From Physcomitrium patens (Eukaryota; Streptophyta; Bryopsida; Funariales; Funariaceae), in contig NC_037256.1 of NCBI RefSeq assembly GCF_000002425.4, positions 7,038,328 to 7,102,327 on the forward strand: a stretch of 64,000 bases of DNA, given 5' to 3'. Shown one piece after another: positions 25,791 through 36,724 of this stretch. The translations under genes were made by a program, and so were the position numbers. The notes under the pieces were generated by a model that was not told the DNA's origin, did not search any database, and saw nothing but the letters and a program-made list of their open reading frames with translations. Numbering within the stretch: the stretch's first letter is position 1; the number at the start of each line of letters is the position of its first letter.

Positions 25791-26159
25791 CCATTTTCTT
25801 AGTGCTATAAATATATAAAAATTATAAATAAGAAGTAAGATAATTACTATCTTTTTTAGATGTTATTTTTTTTATAATAAAAATTTGATACTCTTCATCT
25901 TAATTTTGATATATATTGTTAATGAAAAGCCTCAATTTTCTTTTTTTTATTCACAAAATTCTTTTCTAACTCCCATGTGTATTCTATAATATCATATCTC
26001 TGTCCATGAATAAGACATTCTAAATTATTTTGGCGCTACCTTCAATCTATGACTTCTTCTATCTTGAATTTTTAATTATTATCTAATTTTATAGGAGAAG
26101 GTGGCATTTGTCTTCTTCTTAAGATATCTACTATCTTATATGATTCAAGAAAAAATATG

Positions 26160-27416
26160 TTGTTGGAGTAAAGAGAGTTTGCCTCAAGAAAGTATTGGGC
26201 TTCTAGTAGTTAATAATTGCTCAATCAAGTCTCAAGATAAGAAAGCACCAAGTTTATATATAAAATTATCTTTATAAAAATAATTACATTAATACATAAG
26301 TCCTAACTACTAAAGATCACCAAAAATATAATAAAAATATTCTAAAACCTTATATATTCTGAAAGAAAATTCTCTTCAAACTTCAACAACTTATATTTCA
26401 CAATTTGATGATCTAAATAGGCTAAAATTTTATATAAAATATTATTTTACTTTGAAAAACTATTTAAATAAATTTCCAATGCAAATCCAATACAAATCTT
26501 AAAATATTGCTAAAATCCTACTAGTAACTTCTAACCCTTATTTATATACTTCACATGCAAATTTCTCCATATTTTACAAACTAAGAATTAAAATACCACA
26601 AAAATTAGTATGTAACTTCTTAACCTAATAATTCATATTTTTAAAAATTTTGAACCAAAAATTCATCCAAAGACTCAAGATATAGCTCCTACCATTACTA
26701 TCAATAAAATGGCTTACTTACTACCTTTGAATTACTTATGTTGTCTTTAATTTCATATAATTCCTTCATAAAAACTCCAAATATAATAATCCTTTTATAC
26801 AAGATGTAGATTTTAAAATTTTCCTTGCAATTGTATCTTTTAATGTCCAAAAAATGCGATAAAACTTCTTTTATCCTCAAAAGAATAATAGTATATCTTA
26901 AAAGATATTTTTACTTTAAATAGTTATAACTTCTTCATCTTAACTCCAAATCTTCTAAATTTTATATAAAAATCGTAGTTCAAATCTTAAACCTAATAAT
27001 CTCTACTTTTGATTTTCAAATCTCTCTTTTGAAGTGACTAAAATCCTTGTTATTATCATAGATATCATATTGAAAGCTTATTGGACATGACTTTCAATCA
27101 ATAAGAATAAAGACTTTCATTCTTTGCCTTCATCCATCCATATCTTACTTTTATCCCTCCAAATAAGCTTCTTAATAGTTTGAATCTTCATCTTTGAATT
27201 CCAATTTTTTCTTAAAATTCTATATTAAATATCTAAATCCTATATAATTTAAATATTTAATCAAAATAAGTAAACATCAAAATAATTTTTCTTATATCAA
27301 TCCACTTAAAATTAACTAAATAATTACTTTAATATATATCAAGATTTATAAATATATTATATTTTTATTTAATTTTTACATATTATAAATAATTATAATA
27401 TAAAAATATAAAATAA
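26160..27416. mobile_element. Unidentified 1.25-kb insertion in B2
   Basis: In the fresh copy the chromodomain-proximal linker and the integrase end are contiguous (around 62,510). In B2 the match breaks at about 26,160 and resumes at about 27,417 (GATGGATTTTCATAG). The insert starts near TGTTGGAGTAAAGAG, is AT-rich and shows no coding similarity. It could be a decayed solo LTR; ends and target duplication are not certain. Confidence 0.5.
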
Positions 27417-27885
27417 GGGATGGATTTTCATAGATTCCAATAGGTGTAATCAATAAGCAACAAAATTGACTTGTCTACAAATAAGAAATGGTTTGATCCT
27501 ACAATAATCCAACTTATCACAAAAGTGGCTAATTTTAATATTAGAACAAAGTAACTATACCTTGTTGCCAACAATAGACATCCACATTGGTCTTTTATTG
27601 TTCTTGAGCTTCATTTAATTGTGCCTTTATTTTTGTATGTAGCTAAAATAAATAATTTGTAAAATCTTTTACTGGATGATTATCAACTTTTGAAAAGTCA
27701 AAAGTATTAAATTGTAGATGATAATCATAATTAGCAAAAAAGATATTTTTTGTGTAAAAGAATATATCATATTATTATAAGAAAATTCTACTAATGGCAA
27801 AAGAGTTGTTCAAACATCTTATTGGTTGTTAATAGTACATCTTAGATATTGCTTTAAAACTTGATTTACATACTTCATCTATCTA

Positions 27886-27893
27886 TGTCACGG
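27886..27893 (-). repeat. Detached terminal 8 bp of A's 3' LTR
   Basis: TGTCACGG is the reverse complement of the LTR terminus CCGTGACA. It sits directly beside target duplication ATCTA and is cut off from the rest of the LTR (31,422-31,837) by the C solo LTR and the inversion. Confidence 0.85.
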
Positions 27894-28097
27894 TGTCGTG
27901 TTGTAACACGAGTATACAGTGAAAATAAAAAGAAAGGGGAATTTTATTAATATTCAGTTACCTCGAATATTGGGAGCATCAACCAACTCCAGTACAAATA
28001 TTGAGTGGTCAGATTCAGTCACTCCGTTACAGTCAGCCGAGGCATACTGAAATGCTCCGTTCGATTCCAATAACGGGAGTCAGTAGGAAGAGAAGGA

Positions 28098-28331
28098 CCA
28101 ATTCACACGACGGGTTCGAGGAGCCAATTGGATCCAATTTCGATAATCCAATCCAGGTCCTCTTATCCAATATGAGACCTGAATTGGCCGGTCAACCCAA
28201 TGCAGTCTAATTACGAGAAATCCAGGTCTTACTACGGGTCTTAGCCAATCTGACGTGAGGACCAATTTGACCCAATTACGGGAACATCCAGGTTACTACA
28301 GGCATCTTTCCCAATATAGGACCTGAATTGG
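28098..28331 (+). promoter_or_regulatory. Array of twelve CCAAT boxes in C LTR
   Basis: CCAAT occurs at 28,098, 28,124, 28,134, 28,148, 28,167, 28,197, 28,245, 28,262, 28,272 and 28,311, and its complement ATTGG at 28,183 and 28,327. Part of the array is a 144-bp tandem duplication (CCAATAT at 28,167 and 28,311; ATTGG at 28,183 and 28,327). Known: CCAAT is the NF-Y core site. The same array is present, mirrored, in the other two C LTRs. Confidence 0.75.
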
Positions 28332-28565
28332 TCGGGCGACTCAATGTGGTCCTGATTACGGGGTTCGATTCTGTTTCAGGCTGTCCTGTTCTCTGTGCCG
28401 TTTCAGGGAACGTTGTTTTCGGTAAATGGATTTCTTAAAGGCAAAAACGGAGGAGAAAGCTTCACGGCGAGAGCCAATTTTGGATCCAAGCTTGAGGTGG
28501 GAGCCAATTCCGGATCTAAGACGGAAGATTGAAGAAATTCAGAGGATAAGGTTAGGGAGGGATAT

Positions 28566-28614
28566 AGTTTTGGGGAGGGAGGTTTTTTTTTTCGGGGGAA
28601 TGGGGGGGGGGGAG
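28566..28614 (+). other. G-run cluster in C LTR
   Basis: GGGGAGGGAGG, a T-run, CGGGGG and a long G-run follow each other on the element's sense strand, enough runs for a G-quadruplex. The longest run differs in length among the three LTR copies, as expected for a slippery homopolymer. Confidence 0.6.
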
Positions 28615-31020
28615 CTTTTTTTCAAGCTTCTGCAAGGTTACCAGTTCGGTTTTCATTGGAGGTTTTTGAAGATCAAGGAAATTAGAGAGAGGAGCTTCAT
28701 GCTTCGGGTCAGGGAAGGAAAGACATAGAATTTGGATTTTTCTTCTTCATAGAGTTTTGGGAAGACTGAGGCAATCGCTGCTGAAGTCAGTGTTGTAATG
28801 GTGAATCAGGATTTTTAAATGAAGTGGGTTTGAATATTCTTGACTGTTTTGTAAAATCGAGTTACGTCTGTGATTGAAGGATTAAAGGGGTGTCTATAGG
28901 ATTGAGTATGCGGAGTGAATGAAATTTTTTGGGTTAATCTAACAGGACAGTCAGTGGATACAAGATCGTAAGTACAAAGGGGTATTGAAGATTAACAGTT
29001 TGGGTTGTTCGGGGTTCTTTGTAACGTCTAGAGACCTATCGGCTGGGGCAAAAAAAAAAAAAAAAAAAAAAGACTTCGACAAGCAGACGAAGAGCATCCA
29101 TATAGATTTACGGTACATTGTTGCAGTCGTTTATATTTCAGTAGTCAAAAACTGATAGACTGCTTGACTATCGGCGAATCTCCATACTACCTTCTACAGC
29201 CAGACGCCCGACGCGTTCTCGAGCAGGAAAGCACGTAATACGACAACGGCTCGAGTTTTAAATCGGCGTCAAGCTCGGTGGAATATGTTGCTATCTAGAT
29301 TCGATTTTGTTATCACTTATCGACCTGGAAGGCAGCAAGGACTATCCGATGCTTTATCAATGAGATCGTATCTTGCACCAAAGGCTGGAGAAGCAGCGTT
29401 TGATCAACAATGTACAACGTTATTGAAGCCAGAGAGATTTCAACTTTGTGCTACTATTGTATCATTTGATGCTGACTTCCTAAACGAGGTAGATGCTATG
29501 ACCATTAAAGATTCAGTAGCCATTGATATCAAGCAACGTACCAATGACGACAAGTTCAAGGTGGAGGGAGATCTTTTATACTTTGAAGAGCGATTGTACA
29601 TTCCAAAAGGATGAGCACGACTCCGAGTTCTTCAATCTCGCCATGATTTTCCAACTGCGGGACATTTTGGATTCAATAAGACCTTGGAGCTTATTTCCCG
29701 AGATTTTTGGTGGCCCCAAATGTGGAAGGATGTGAAAGATTTTGTCTTATCCTGTGACATCTGTTCAAGATCCAAGAATCCTCGCCATCGCCCCTATGGA
29801 CTTCTACAGCCATTGCCAATTCCACGTCGACCATAGTCTTCAATTTCTATGGACTTCATCACGGACTTGCCATCATCAAACTCATTTGACAGCATCTTTG
29901 TCGTGGTAGATCGGCTTACGAAGATGGCACACTTTGATCCTTGTAAGAAGACATCGTCTAGTGAAGTCACAGCAAGACTCTTTCTCGATAATGTGTATCG
30001 ATATCATGGACTACCAGATGATATCATATCAGATCGAGGTACCCAGTTTGTGTCAAAGTTTTGGAGATCTCTCTTTGAGATATTGAAGGTGGATATCAAG
30101 CTTTCTTCAGCTTTTCATCCTCAAACTGATGGCCAAACGAAATGGGTGAACCAAGTCTTGGAGCAGTACTTACGATGCAGCATCAACTATCAGCAAGACA
30201 ATTGGACTACATATCTACCACTAGCCGAGTTTGCATATAACAACACCCTCCATGCTTCGACTCAACAAACACCATTCTTTTCCAACTATGGGTATCATCC
30301 GAAGCTTGATTTATTGAGTCCGTCAACAAATAATAATCCAACAGCTGAAGGATTTGCGAAGCAATTATCAGAGCTTCAAACTATGTTGAAGCTTCAATTA
30401 CAATCCGCTCAAGAATCCTATAAGACGTCTGCAGATAGATTTCGGAATCAAGCACCTACTTTCAAAGTTGGAGACAAAGCCTGGCTTCTTCGACGAAATA
30501 TCAAGACCAAACGACCATGTGATAAGTTGGATTATCGAAGATTGGGACCATTTATCATCCAGAAGCAAATTAATCCAGTGGCATACCGGCTGGAGTTACC
30601 AGCTTCTATGAAGGTACATCCAATCTTTCATGTTTCTCTGTTGGAACCTTATCGAGAGTCATCTTTTCCTGAAAGAGTGCAATGTCTGCCACCTAGTATT
30701 GAAATCGAGAACCACAAAGAATACGAGGTTGAAAAGGTATTGGATTTACGGCAAAGGTGAGGAAAGTTAGAATATCTTGTTCATTGGTGCGGCTATGACA
30801 TTAATAAGCGAACGTGGGAGCCAGCTGAAAATCTTGCGAATGCGCCACAAAAGGTACAGGAGTTTCATCAACGACATCCTGATAAATCTAAATCAATTCG
30901 ACGATAGCTTCTTTCTAAAGCTTGTTCTCCCAACAATATAAGAAAAGGGGAGAGCACCAATAAAATTCGTAGTTGATGTAGTTATTTTCTCCAAGATACA
31001 TCATAGTTTGGTCTTTTGAT

Positions 31021-31371
31021 ATGGATAGCCAAGAGATAGATACTATGCCAGTCAAAGTATCGCAACAGAGTAGCTCACAAAGGTGACCCCCAAATGAAGA
31101 ACTACATATACCACGACGATGATGGAGGATACCGAGTAACCGATCACTGGTGATCATATTTGAGATCGAGCCTGCTTACGATGGTCAGCCAGAAGGCGTG
31201 TTTGCAAGACAATTTCACAATAAGGACACGGAAGTTCATGCTTGGTCAGAAGTCGAAGGCGTGGGCCACTACCGTTGGCTTCAAGGGTCGATGAACCACT
31301 TGCCTCGTGAACAATAGTTGGAGTTCATAGCAGAAGTTATGCGACAAATCTTCATTTTCTTGCGTTGGTAC
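31021..31371 (+). pseudogene. Relic of the extra 3' gene of element A
   Basis: Located between chromodomain and 3' LTR. Its translation opens MDSQE and includes GVGHYRWLQGSMNHLPREQ near the end, clearly akin to MESQQ and GMGHYRWLRGPINYLRREQ in the intact family-B gene at 61,736-62,158. It is broken by a few changes here. The shared position and motif show that the gene belongs to both element families. Confidence 0.75.
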
Positions 31372-31407
31372 TGATCAACAACATTGCTTCTCAGAGACCT
31401 CGAAGCT

Positions 31408-31421
31408 AAAGGAGGGGGTGA
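31408..31421 (+). promoter_or_regulatory. Polypurine tract of element A
   Basis: AAAGGAGGGGGTGA directly precedes the 3' LTR (TGTTAGGGACAT at 31,422), the expected place for plus-strand DNA priming. Confidence 0.85.
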
Positions 31422-31460
31422 TGTTAGGGACATATTCCTTAGAACTTTCTAGAGAAAAGT

Positions 31461-31627
31461 TTCTAGAACCTTCTAGAAAACAAGCCTCTGGAACCTTCTA
31501 GAAGAGAAGCCTCTGGAACCTTTTAGAGAGAAGTTTCTAGAAGCTTCTAGAAAGGAAGTCTCTAGAACCTTCTAGAAGAGAAGTTTCTAGAAGTTTCTAA
31601 AAAAGAAGCCTCTGGAACTTTCTAGAA
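31461..31627 (+). promoter_or_regulatory. Heat-shock-element array in A's 3' LTR
   Basis: TTCTAGAA occurs eight times: 31,461, 31,471, 31,496, 31,535, 31,545, 31,570, 31,585 and 31,620. At 31,461-31,478 and 31,535-31,552 two copies are spaced to give four alternating TTC/GAA units at 5-bp steps, which is a perfect heat-shock element. The array ends about 50 bp before the TATA box. Confidence 0.85.
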
Positions 31628-31673
31628 GCTTCCTAGATAATAGAAGTAGCTCGAGAAGCTTCCTAAGTAGGAG

Positions 31674-31681
31674 TATATATA
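31674..31681 (+). promoter_or_regulatory. TATA box of A LTR
   Basis: TATATATA within GGAGTATATATAGGG. The same motif is in the 5' LTR at 43,804-43,811. U3 and R should divide about 30 bp downstream. Confidence 0.75.
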
Positions 31682-31837
31682 GGGATCGAGGCTAAAGAGT
31701 TCTTCAGTCTCGACAACACACCTCTTGGAGTTCTAGCTCACCTTTCTGGTGTTGTTTTTGTACTCATTTGTTTAATCTAGTTCTGTCACTTCTTCTTGAA
31801 CTTCTTGTTAGATTTCAAGTCTATATTTTGTGTCCGT

Positions 31838-33185
31838 TGTCGTATTACGTGCTTTCCTGTTCGAGAACGCGCCGGGCGTCTGGCTGTAGAAGGTAGTATG
31901 GAGATTCGCCGATAGTCAAGCAGTCTATTAGTTTTTGATTGCTGGAATATAAACGACTGCAACAATGTACCGTAAATCTATACGGATGCTCTTCGTCTGC
32001 TTGTCGAAGTCTTTTTTTTTTTTTTTTTTTGCCCCAGCCGATAGATCTCTAGACGTTACAAAGAACCCCGAACAACCCAAACTGTTAATCTTCAATACTC
32101 CTTTGTACTTACGATCTTGTATCCACTGACTGTCCTGTTAGATTAACCCAAAAAATTTCATTCACTCCGCATACTCAATCCTATAGACACCCCTTTAATC
32201 CTTCAATCACAGACGTAACTCGATTTTACAAAACAGTCAAGAATATTCAAACCCACTTCATTTAAAAATCCTGATTCACCATTACAACACTGACTTCAGC
32301 AGCGATTGCCTCAGTCTTCCCAAAACTCTATGAAGAAGAAAAATCCAAATTCTATGTCTTTCCTTCCCCGACCCGAAGCATGAAGCTCCTCTCTCTAATT
32401 TCCTTGATCTTCAAAAACCTCCAATGAAAACCGAACTGGTAACCTTGCAGAAGCTTGAAAAAAAGCTCCCCCCCCCCATTCCCCCGAAAAAAAAAACCTC
32501 CCTCCCCAAAACTATATCCCTCCCTAACCTTATCCTCTGAATTTCTTCAATCTTCCGTCTTAGATCCGGAATTGGCTCCCACCTCAAGCTTGGATCCAAA
32601 ATTGGCTCTCGCCGTGAAGCTTTCTCCTCCGTTTTTGCCTTTAAGAAATCCATTTACCGAAAACAACGTTCCCTGAAACGGCACAGAGAACAGGACAGCC
32701 TGAAACAGAATCGAACCCCGTAATCAGGACCACATTGAGTCGCCCGACCAATTCAGGTCCTATATTGGGAAAGATGCCTGTAGTAACCTGGATATTCCCG
32801 TAATTGGGTCAAATTGGTCCTCACGTCAGATTGGCTAAGACCCGTAGTAAGACCTGGATTTCTCGTAATTAGACTGCATTGGGTTGACCTGCCAATTCAG
32901 GTCTCATATTGGATAAGAGGACCCGGATTGGATTATCGAAATTGGATCCAATTGGCTCCTCGAACCCGTCGTGTGAATTGGTCCTTCTCTTCCTGCTGAC
33001 TCCCGTTATTGGAATCGAATGGAGCATTTCAGTATGCCCCGGCTGACTGTAACGGAGTGACTGAACCTGACCACTCAATATTTGTATTGGAGTTGGTCGA
33101 TGCTCCCAATATTCGAGGTAACTGAATATTAATAAAATTCCCCTTTCTTTTTATTTTCACTGTATATTCGTGTTACAACACGACA
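31838..33185 (-). repeat. 3' LTR of element C
   Basis: 1,348 bp, TGTCGTATTACGTG to ACACGACA on the plus strand. Carries the CCAAT array and the G-run cluster in mirror orientation (C-run near 32,470). Confidence 0.93.
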
Positions 33186-33199
33186 TCCACCCCCTCTGA
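33186..33199 (-). promoter_or_regulatory. Polypurine tract of element C
   Basis: On the minus strand CAGAGGGGGTGGA abuts the 3' LTR start, as expected for plus-strand priming. Confidence 0.85.
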
Positions 33200-33247
33200 A
33201 CCTGTGCATCCTCCGGTATGCACCAATTTACCTAATTGCTATTTGAT

Positions 33248-34484
33248 TCAGAATATATCCCCTACGTCTTTGTCTAGTTCGTCTTCGTCACCTTCATTAT
33301 CCATATCACTTTCATCTTCTTGCTGCGGAATCTCTGTACCTTCATTAAGGTCTTCCATATTCATCTCTGCATGTCTTCGTTTAAATATTTTTATTCGCTT
33401 CCCTGCAATTGGTATTTTCAATTTTGTACCATCTAACTCCCGTAATGAGTAAGTCGCATTATCATGAACAGTTGTTACAACATATGGTCCAAACCAACGT
33501 TTTGAAAATTTCCGCAAAGTACTATGTTGATTATCCAGACTATTGTCATAAACAAGTATCCAGTCACCTTCTTCGATTGCTTTTGGTCTCAATCGATGTT
33601 GCTTATCGAATCGTGCCTTGTTTTGTAACCTTGCTCTTTTTTAACCTTTCCAATGCTATCTGGACATCTTCCGTTCTTTGCTCCAATTGTCAAATCCTAA
33701 TAGCCAGAAGTTCTTCTCTTGTCAATCCATCTTCCCATGGTAGCATACTCCAAGTAAGTACCTTTTCTTCAATCGGCATAATTGGTTTTTGACCTGTCAT
33801 AAGTTCTACTGGCATATATCCTGTCACCGAACTATGTGTTGTTCGATCAGCCCATAATGCAAATGACAAAAGCCGTGGCCACTCTTTAACCTTCCCATTA
33901 CAAGCTTTAACCAATGCTTTCACAATCGGCGGGTGACCACGTTCGCTTTTTGCATTCCCTTCCGGATTATAAGCAGTAGTCAGTGATAGTTTAACTCCAC
34001 ATTTTTCAAAGAACTTACGAGCTTCTTGTGCATTTAATTCTCCACGATTTGCAGTGATTTTTCCTACGCACCCGTAATGGCAAATGACATCTTCAAGCAA
34101 AAACCTACAAATCCCCTTTGTAGATTTTGTCCTCAATGCTCTTCCTTCTACTTGGTTTGATAAATCTTCACGAGCTAAAACCAAATATCTCATCTGCCAT
34201 AACCCAACCGGCATAATAACCAAATCAACAACATATTTAAAATGAATAGCCAGAGGATATGTAGGATGAAGACCATCTCGATGTCGGATATTAGAATACG
34301 ATTGACAGATTTCACATGACTCTACAAATGAGAGCACATCTCGATACATATTTTTCCACCAATATCGTTCCTTGAGTTTAGCAAAAGTAGCCCAGATTCC
34401 TCTATGCCCTGCCCATAAACTATCATGAAACTCCTTTAATAATTTTAGTTTTTCTTCCCTTTTGCCTATTACTCGTTGTGGCAT
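33248..34484 (-). pseudogene. Integrase region of element C
   Basis: 34,484-33,690 carries the zinc-binding part (HDSLWAGHRG...CEICQSY), the core (VVDLVIMPVG, ...AYNPEGNAKSERGH) and ALWADRTTHSSVTGYMPVEL. 33,592-33,248 is the C-terminal part (GDWILVYDNSLD, RWFGPYVVTTV). No chromodomain follows. Fossil reading frames with a few breaks. Confidence 0.8.
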
Positions 34485-34577
34485 CCCAATTCCTTTCTTC
34501 GGTCTCTTCCATAAGAATCCATCTCGAAGTAAAAATCCATATGCTTTTTTTCTTATTTGTTTGAATTTTTCTGTAGA

Positions 34578-36647
34578 CTAATTCCCGTGCTTAGACAAGG
34601 TATTCAAATAATGACCAATACCCAATAATTCTCCTTCATAAGATTCTTCAAGAAATAGCTTGTCTTCTCTGTTGAGATTTGATATTGAATAGAATTTCAA
34701 TCCGACATCATCAATGTCTTCAACCATTTCGTCCTCTCTCTCGTATCTTGCTTGAGATAGCATGTCTGCTACTAAATTGTTCTTTCCAGTGATATGCTTA
34801 AATTCTGGATTTAGTGACTTAATATAAGCAATCCATCTCAACATTGCAATATCTGGCGTTGAACAGTTAACAATCATTCCAAGCAATGGCAAGCAATCTC
34901 TTTCAATTACTACTACTGCCCCAATCAAATAGTCCTTTTCAGCTTTTATAGCCGAAACGACTCCCCAAAGTTCTCTTTTGACTTGCGAATATGCACGCTG
35001 ACGAATACTTAAAACTTTAGCCCCAAATCGAACTGCAAATCTACTCCCATTTGAATGATCTTGACCCACAGCCCATCCAACGACAATTGGACTAGCTTCT
35101 ACAGTAAGAATCACTAGTCTATTGCACTTACAATCAACCTTCCTCAATATTGGAGGTGATATCAATAATTTCTTCAATCTTTGCATTGCCTGAATATGCC
35201 TTTCTTTCCATTCAAATCGGTAACCCTTGCGTAACAGTTCATATAATGGATCCGCTATGTGAGCAAAATGAGGGATCCAGATTGGATAAAATACAGATGC
35301 ACCCAAAAACCTGCGAACCTCTGTTAAAGAACCACAATCCTCTTTTATCCTTCCAATTGCATCAACTTTAGTCGGATTTGGTTTTCTTCCGTAAGATCCG
35401 CATAAATGTCCAACAATTACAACCTCTCGCACTCCAAATACGGACTTCATACCCGATAATGTAAGATGAACTTCTCCAAGCCGAGTTAAAATCTTTTCAC
35501 AATCTTGTATATGATCAACAACATATCTGCGACATCCCCTCGTATCTAAAGTTTCATCCTTGTCTCCTTCTCTACACCCTTTTATAGGAACATCATCCAG
35601 AAAAGGCATAGTCTTTTCCGGAATAAAATCTCTCAATACCTTATTCATCCCATTCATCATATGCGCAACTGAGTTGGTCGCGCCTTGAGGAAGAGTGCAC
35701 ATTCTAACCAATCCAAGTGGTGTCTTCATCGTTGTCATATCTCTACTTCCTTCGGCAAGTTGAAATTGATCATAACCTGAATACAAATCACCCATTGAAT
35801 AGATCGCCCTTCCAGCAAACGCCTTAGCAAATTCATCCACAATAGGTCCAATTCCTGCATTCCTGACAGTTACAACATTCACCGGCTGCATATCTTGAAT
35901 AAACCGTAGTGACCCATTCTTCTTAGGTACCGTAAACCATCGACTAGAATACGGCGCAAATGAAGGTTCTAATATTTTCATCTTTATCTTTTCTTTCAAT
36001 AGTTCTACCAATTTAGGTAAATATGCCCTCGGTACTGGAATCGGTCTTAGATTCCAAGGTACATGTGGTACAGTGAAGATAACCATAGGTGTTATAATAT
36101 TTGGATCCACACACCCAATTTCATGAGATTCGAAGGCAAACGATCTACCTTGTTTAGCCAACATCTTTTTGAAGCAAGTAATTTCCTCCGGCAATAAAGA
36201 ACCATCAGAACCAATCTTCAATTCTTCAAAAGTCTCTTCAGTAAACTGATGTCCAATACTCATTGGATCTTTTAAACTTGCTTCTTTTGATGCTTCTCCT
36301 ATTTGTTCTTTAGAATCCTCTGGTAATGGTCCGGCAACAGGCTTTACCTTCTTATCTGCCGTTTTATATCTCGTCTCTACTGTGACTTCTGGTGCTTGAA
36401 AAGATTCAATCATGGTATAAATCTCTCTCGAATGAATCTCAACAATCTTATCATTATCCCCTAACCCAATAGATGTAATCAATTCCAATGAATCTTCCAA
36501 TCCATTTTCTTCATAAACACCCAAAATCCTCTCATCATCTTGCAATGTACCTATCTTGCGTAACTGTCCTTCAATATCATATAATCTTTTTCTTTCTTTT
36601 CTTTTAAAATCATCAACTTTCTTATACATAATATTTCCATTCTCCAA
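34578..36647 (-). CDS. Reverse transcriptase and RNase H region of element C
   Basis: 689 open codons. The palm region shows PKKNGSLRFIQD, YSGYDQFQL, LPQGATNSVAHMMNGM and the catalytic box MPFLDDVPIKG (FLDD in place of the commoner YVDD or YLDD). Further on come the connection and RNase H parts with the late motif LNPEFKHITGKNNLVADMLS. Known: FxDD with TNSV and PIKG marks a Ty3/gypsy lineage separate from plant chromoviruses; naming its nearest relatives needs a tree. Fossil element gene. Confidence 0.85.
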   Translation of the reverse strand: MENGNIMYKKVDDFKRKERKRLYDIEGQLRKIGTLQDDERILGVYEENGLEDSLELITSIGLGDNDKIVEIHSREIYTMIESFQAPEVTVETRYKTADKKVKPVAGPLPEDSKEQIGEASKEASLKDPMSIGHQFTEETFEELKIGSDGSLLPEEITCFKKMLAKQGRSFAFESHEIGCVDPNIITPMVIFTVPHVPWNLRPIPVPRAYLPKLVELLKEKIKMKILEPSFAPYSSRWFTVPKKNGSLRFIQDMQPVNVVTVRNAGIGPIVDEFAKAFAGRAIYSMGDLYSGYDQFQLAEGSRDMTTMKTPLGLVRMCTLPQGATNSVAHMMNGMNKVLRDFIPEKTMPFLDDVPIKGCREGDKDETLDTRGCRRYVVDHIQDCEKILTRLGEVHLTLSGMKSVFGVREVVIVGHLCGSYGRKPNPTKVDAIGRIKEDCGSLTEVRRFLGASVFYPIWIPHFAHIADPLYELLRKGYRFEWKERHIQAMQRLKKLLISPPILRKVDCKCNRLVILTVEASPIVVGWAVGQDHSNGSRFAVRFGAKVLSIRQRAYSQVKRELWGVVSAIKAEKDYLIGAVVVIERDCLPLLGMIVNCSTPDIAMLRWIAYIKSLNPEFKHITGKNNLVADMLSQARYEREDEMVEDIDDVGLKFYSISNLNREDKLFLEESYEGELLGIGHYLNTLSKHGN

Positions 36648-36724
36648 TATACCAATAAAACTCGCATCAAAGACACCTTCATCTCGCGAGAGTACCTCCT
36701 CTTTTGTACCTCCATAATCTCGCT

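Larger units (their letters stand above)
27894..29245 (+). mobile_element. Solo LTR of element C (plus strand)
   Basis: 1,352 bp, opening TGTCGTGTTGTAACACG and closing GCACGTAATACGACA, so the ends are TGTCGT...ACGACA. Flanked on both sides by ACGG (27,890-27,893 and 29,246-29,249). It matches the two LTRs of the full C element at 31,838-33,185 and 39,169-40,518 over its whole length. No C internal sequence adjoins it. Confidence 0.92.
29246..31421 (+). mobile_element. Inverted 3' internal half of element A
   Basis: Begins right after the C solo LTR within the RNase H region (ARVLNRR... then [18 protein letters not shown]). It continues through the integrase zinc-binding part, the catalytic core (MDFITDLPSS, ISDRGTQFVSKFWR, HPQTDGQTKWVNQ) and the GPY/F-like part (WLLRRNIKTKRPCDKLDYRR...HPIFHVSLLEPY). 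A chromodomain (about 30,715-30,890) with YLVHWCGYD and TWEPAENLANA follows. The long open piece is 29,849-30,760. Fossil with several breaks; close relative of family B. Confidence 0.88.
31422..31837 (+). repeat. 3' LTR of element A (inverted segment)
   Basis: Opens TGTTAGGGACATATTCC and runs to GTGTCCGT, where the C element begins; its last bases are at 27,886-27,893. Contains the heat-shock-element array and a TATA box (31,674-31,681). It matches the 5' LTR at 43,644-44,063 with few differences. Confidence 0.92.

Noticed and set aside
32411-33078. Open frames of 60-85 codons inside the C LTRs, repeated in all three copies
   Set aside because: They recur only because the LTR is repeated and run in several frames and strands at once. 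No domain is visible and the runs cross homopolymer tracts.
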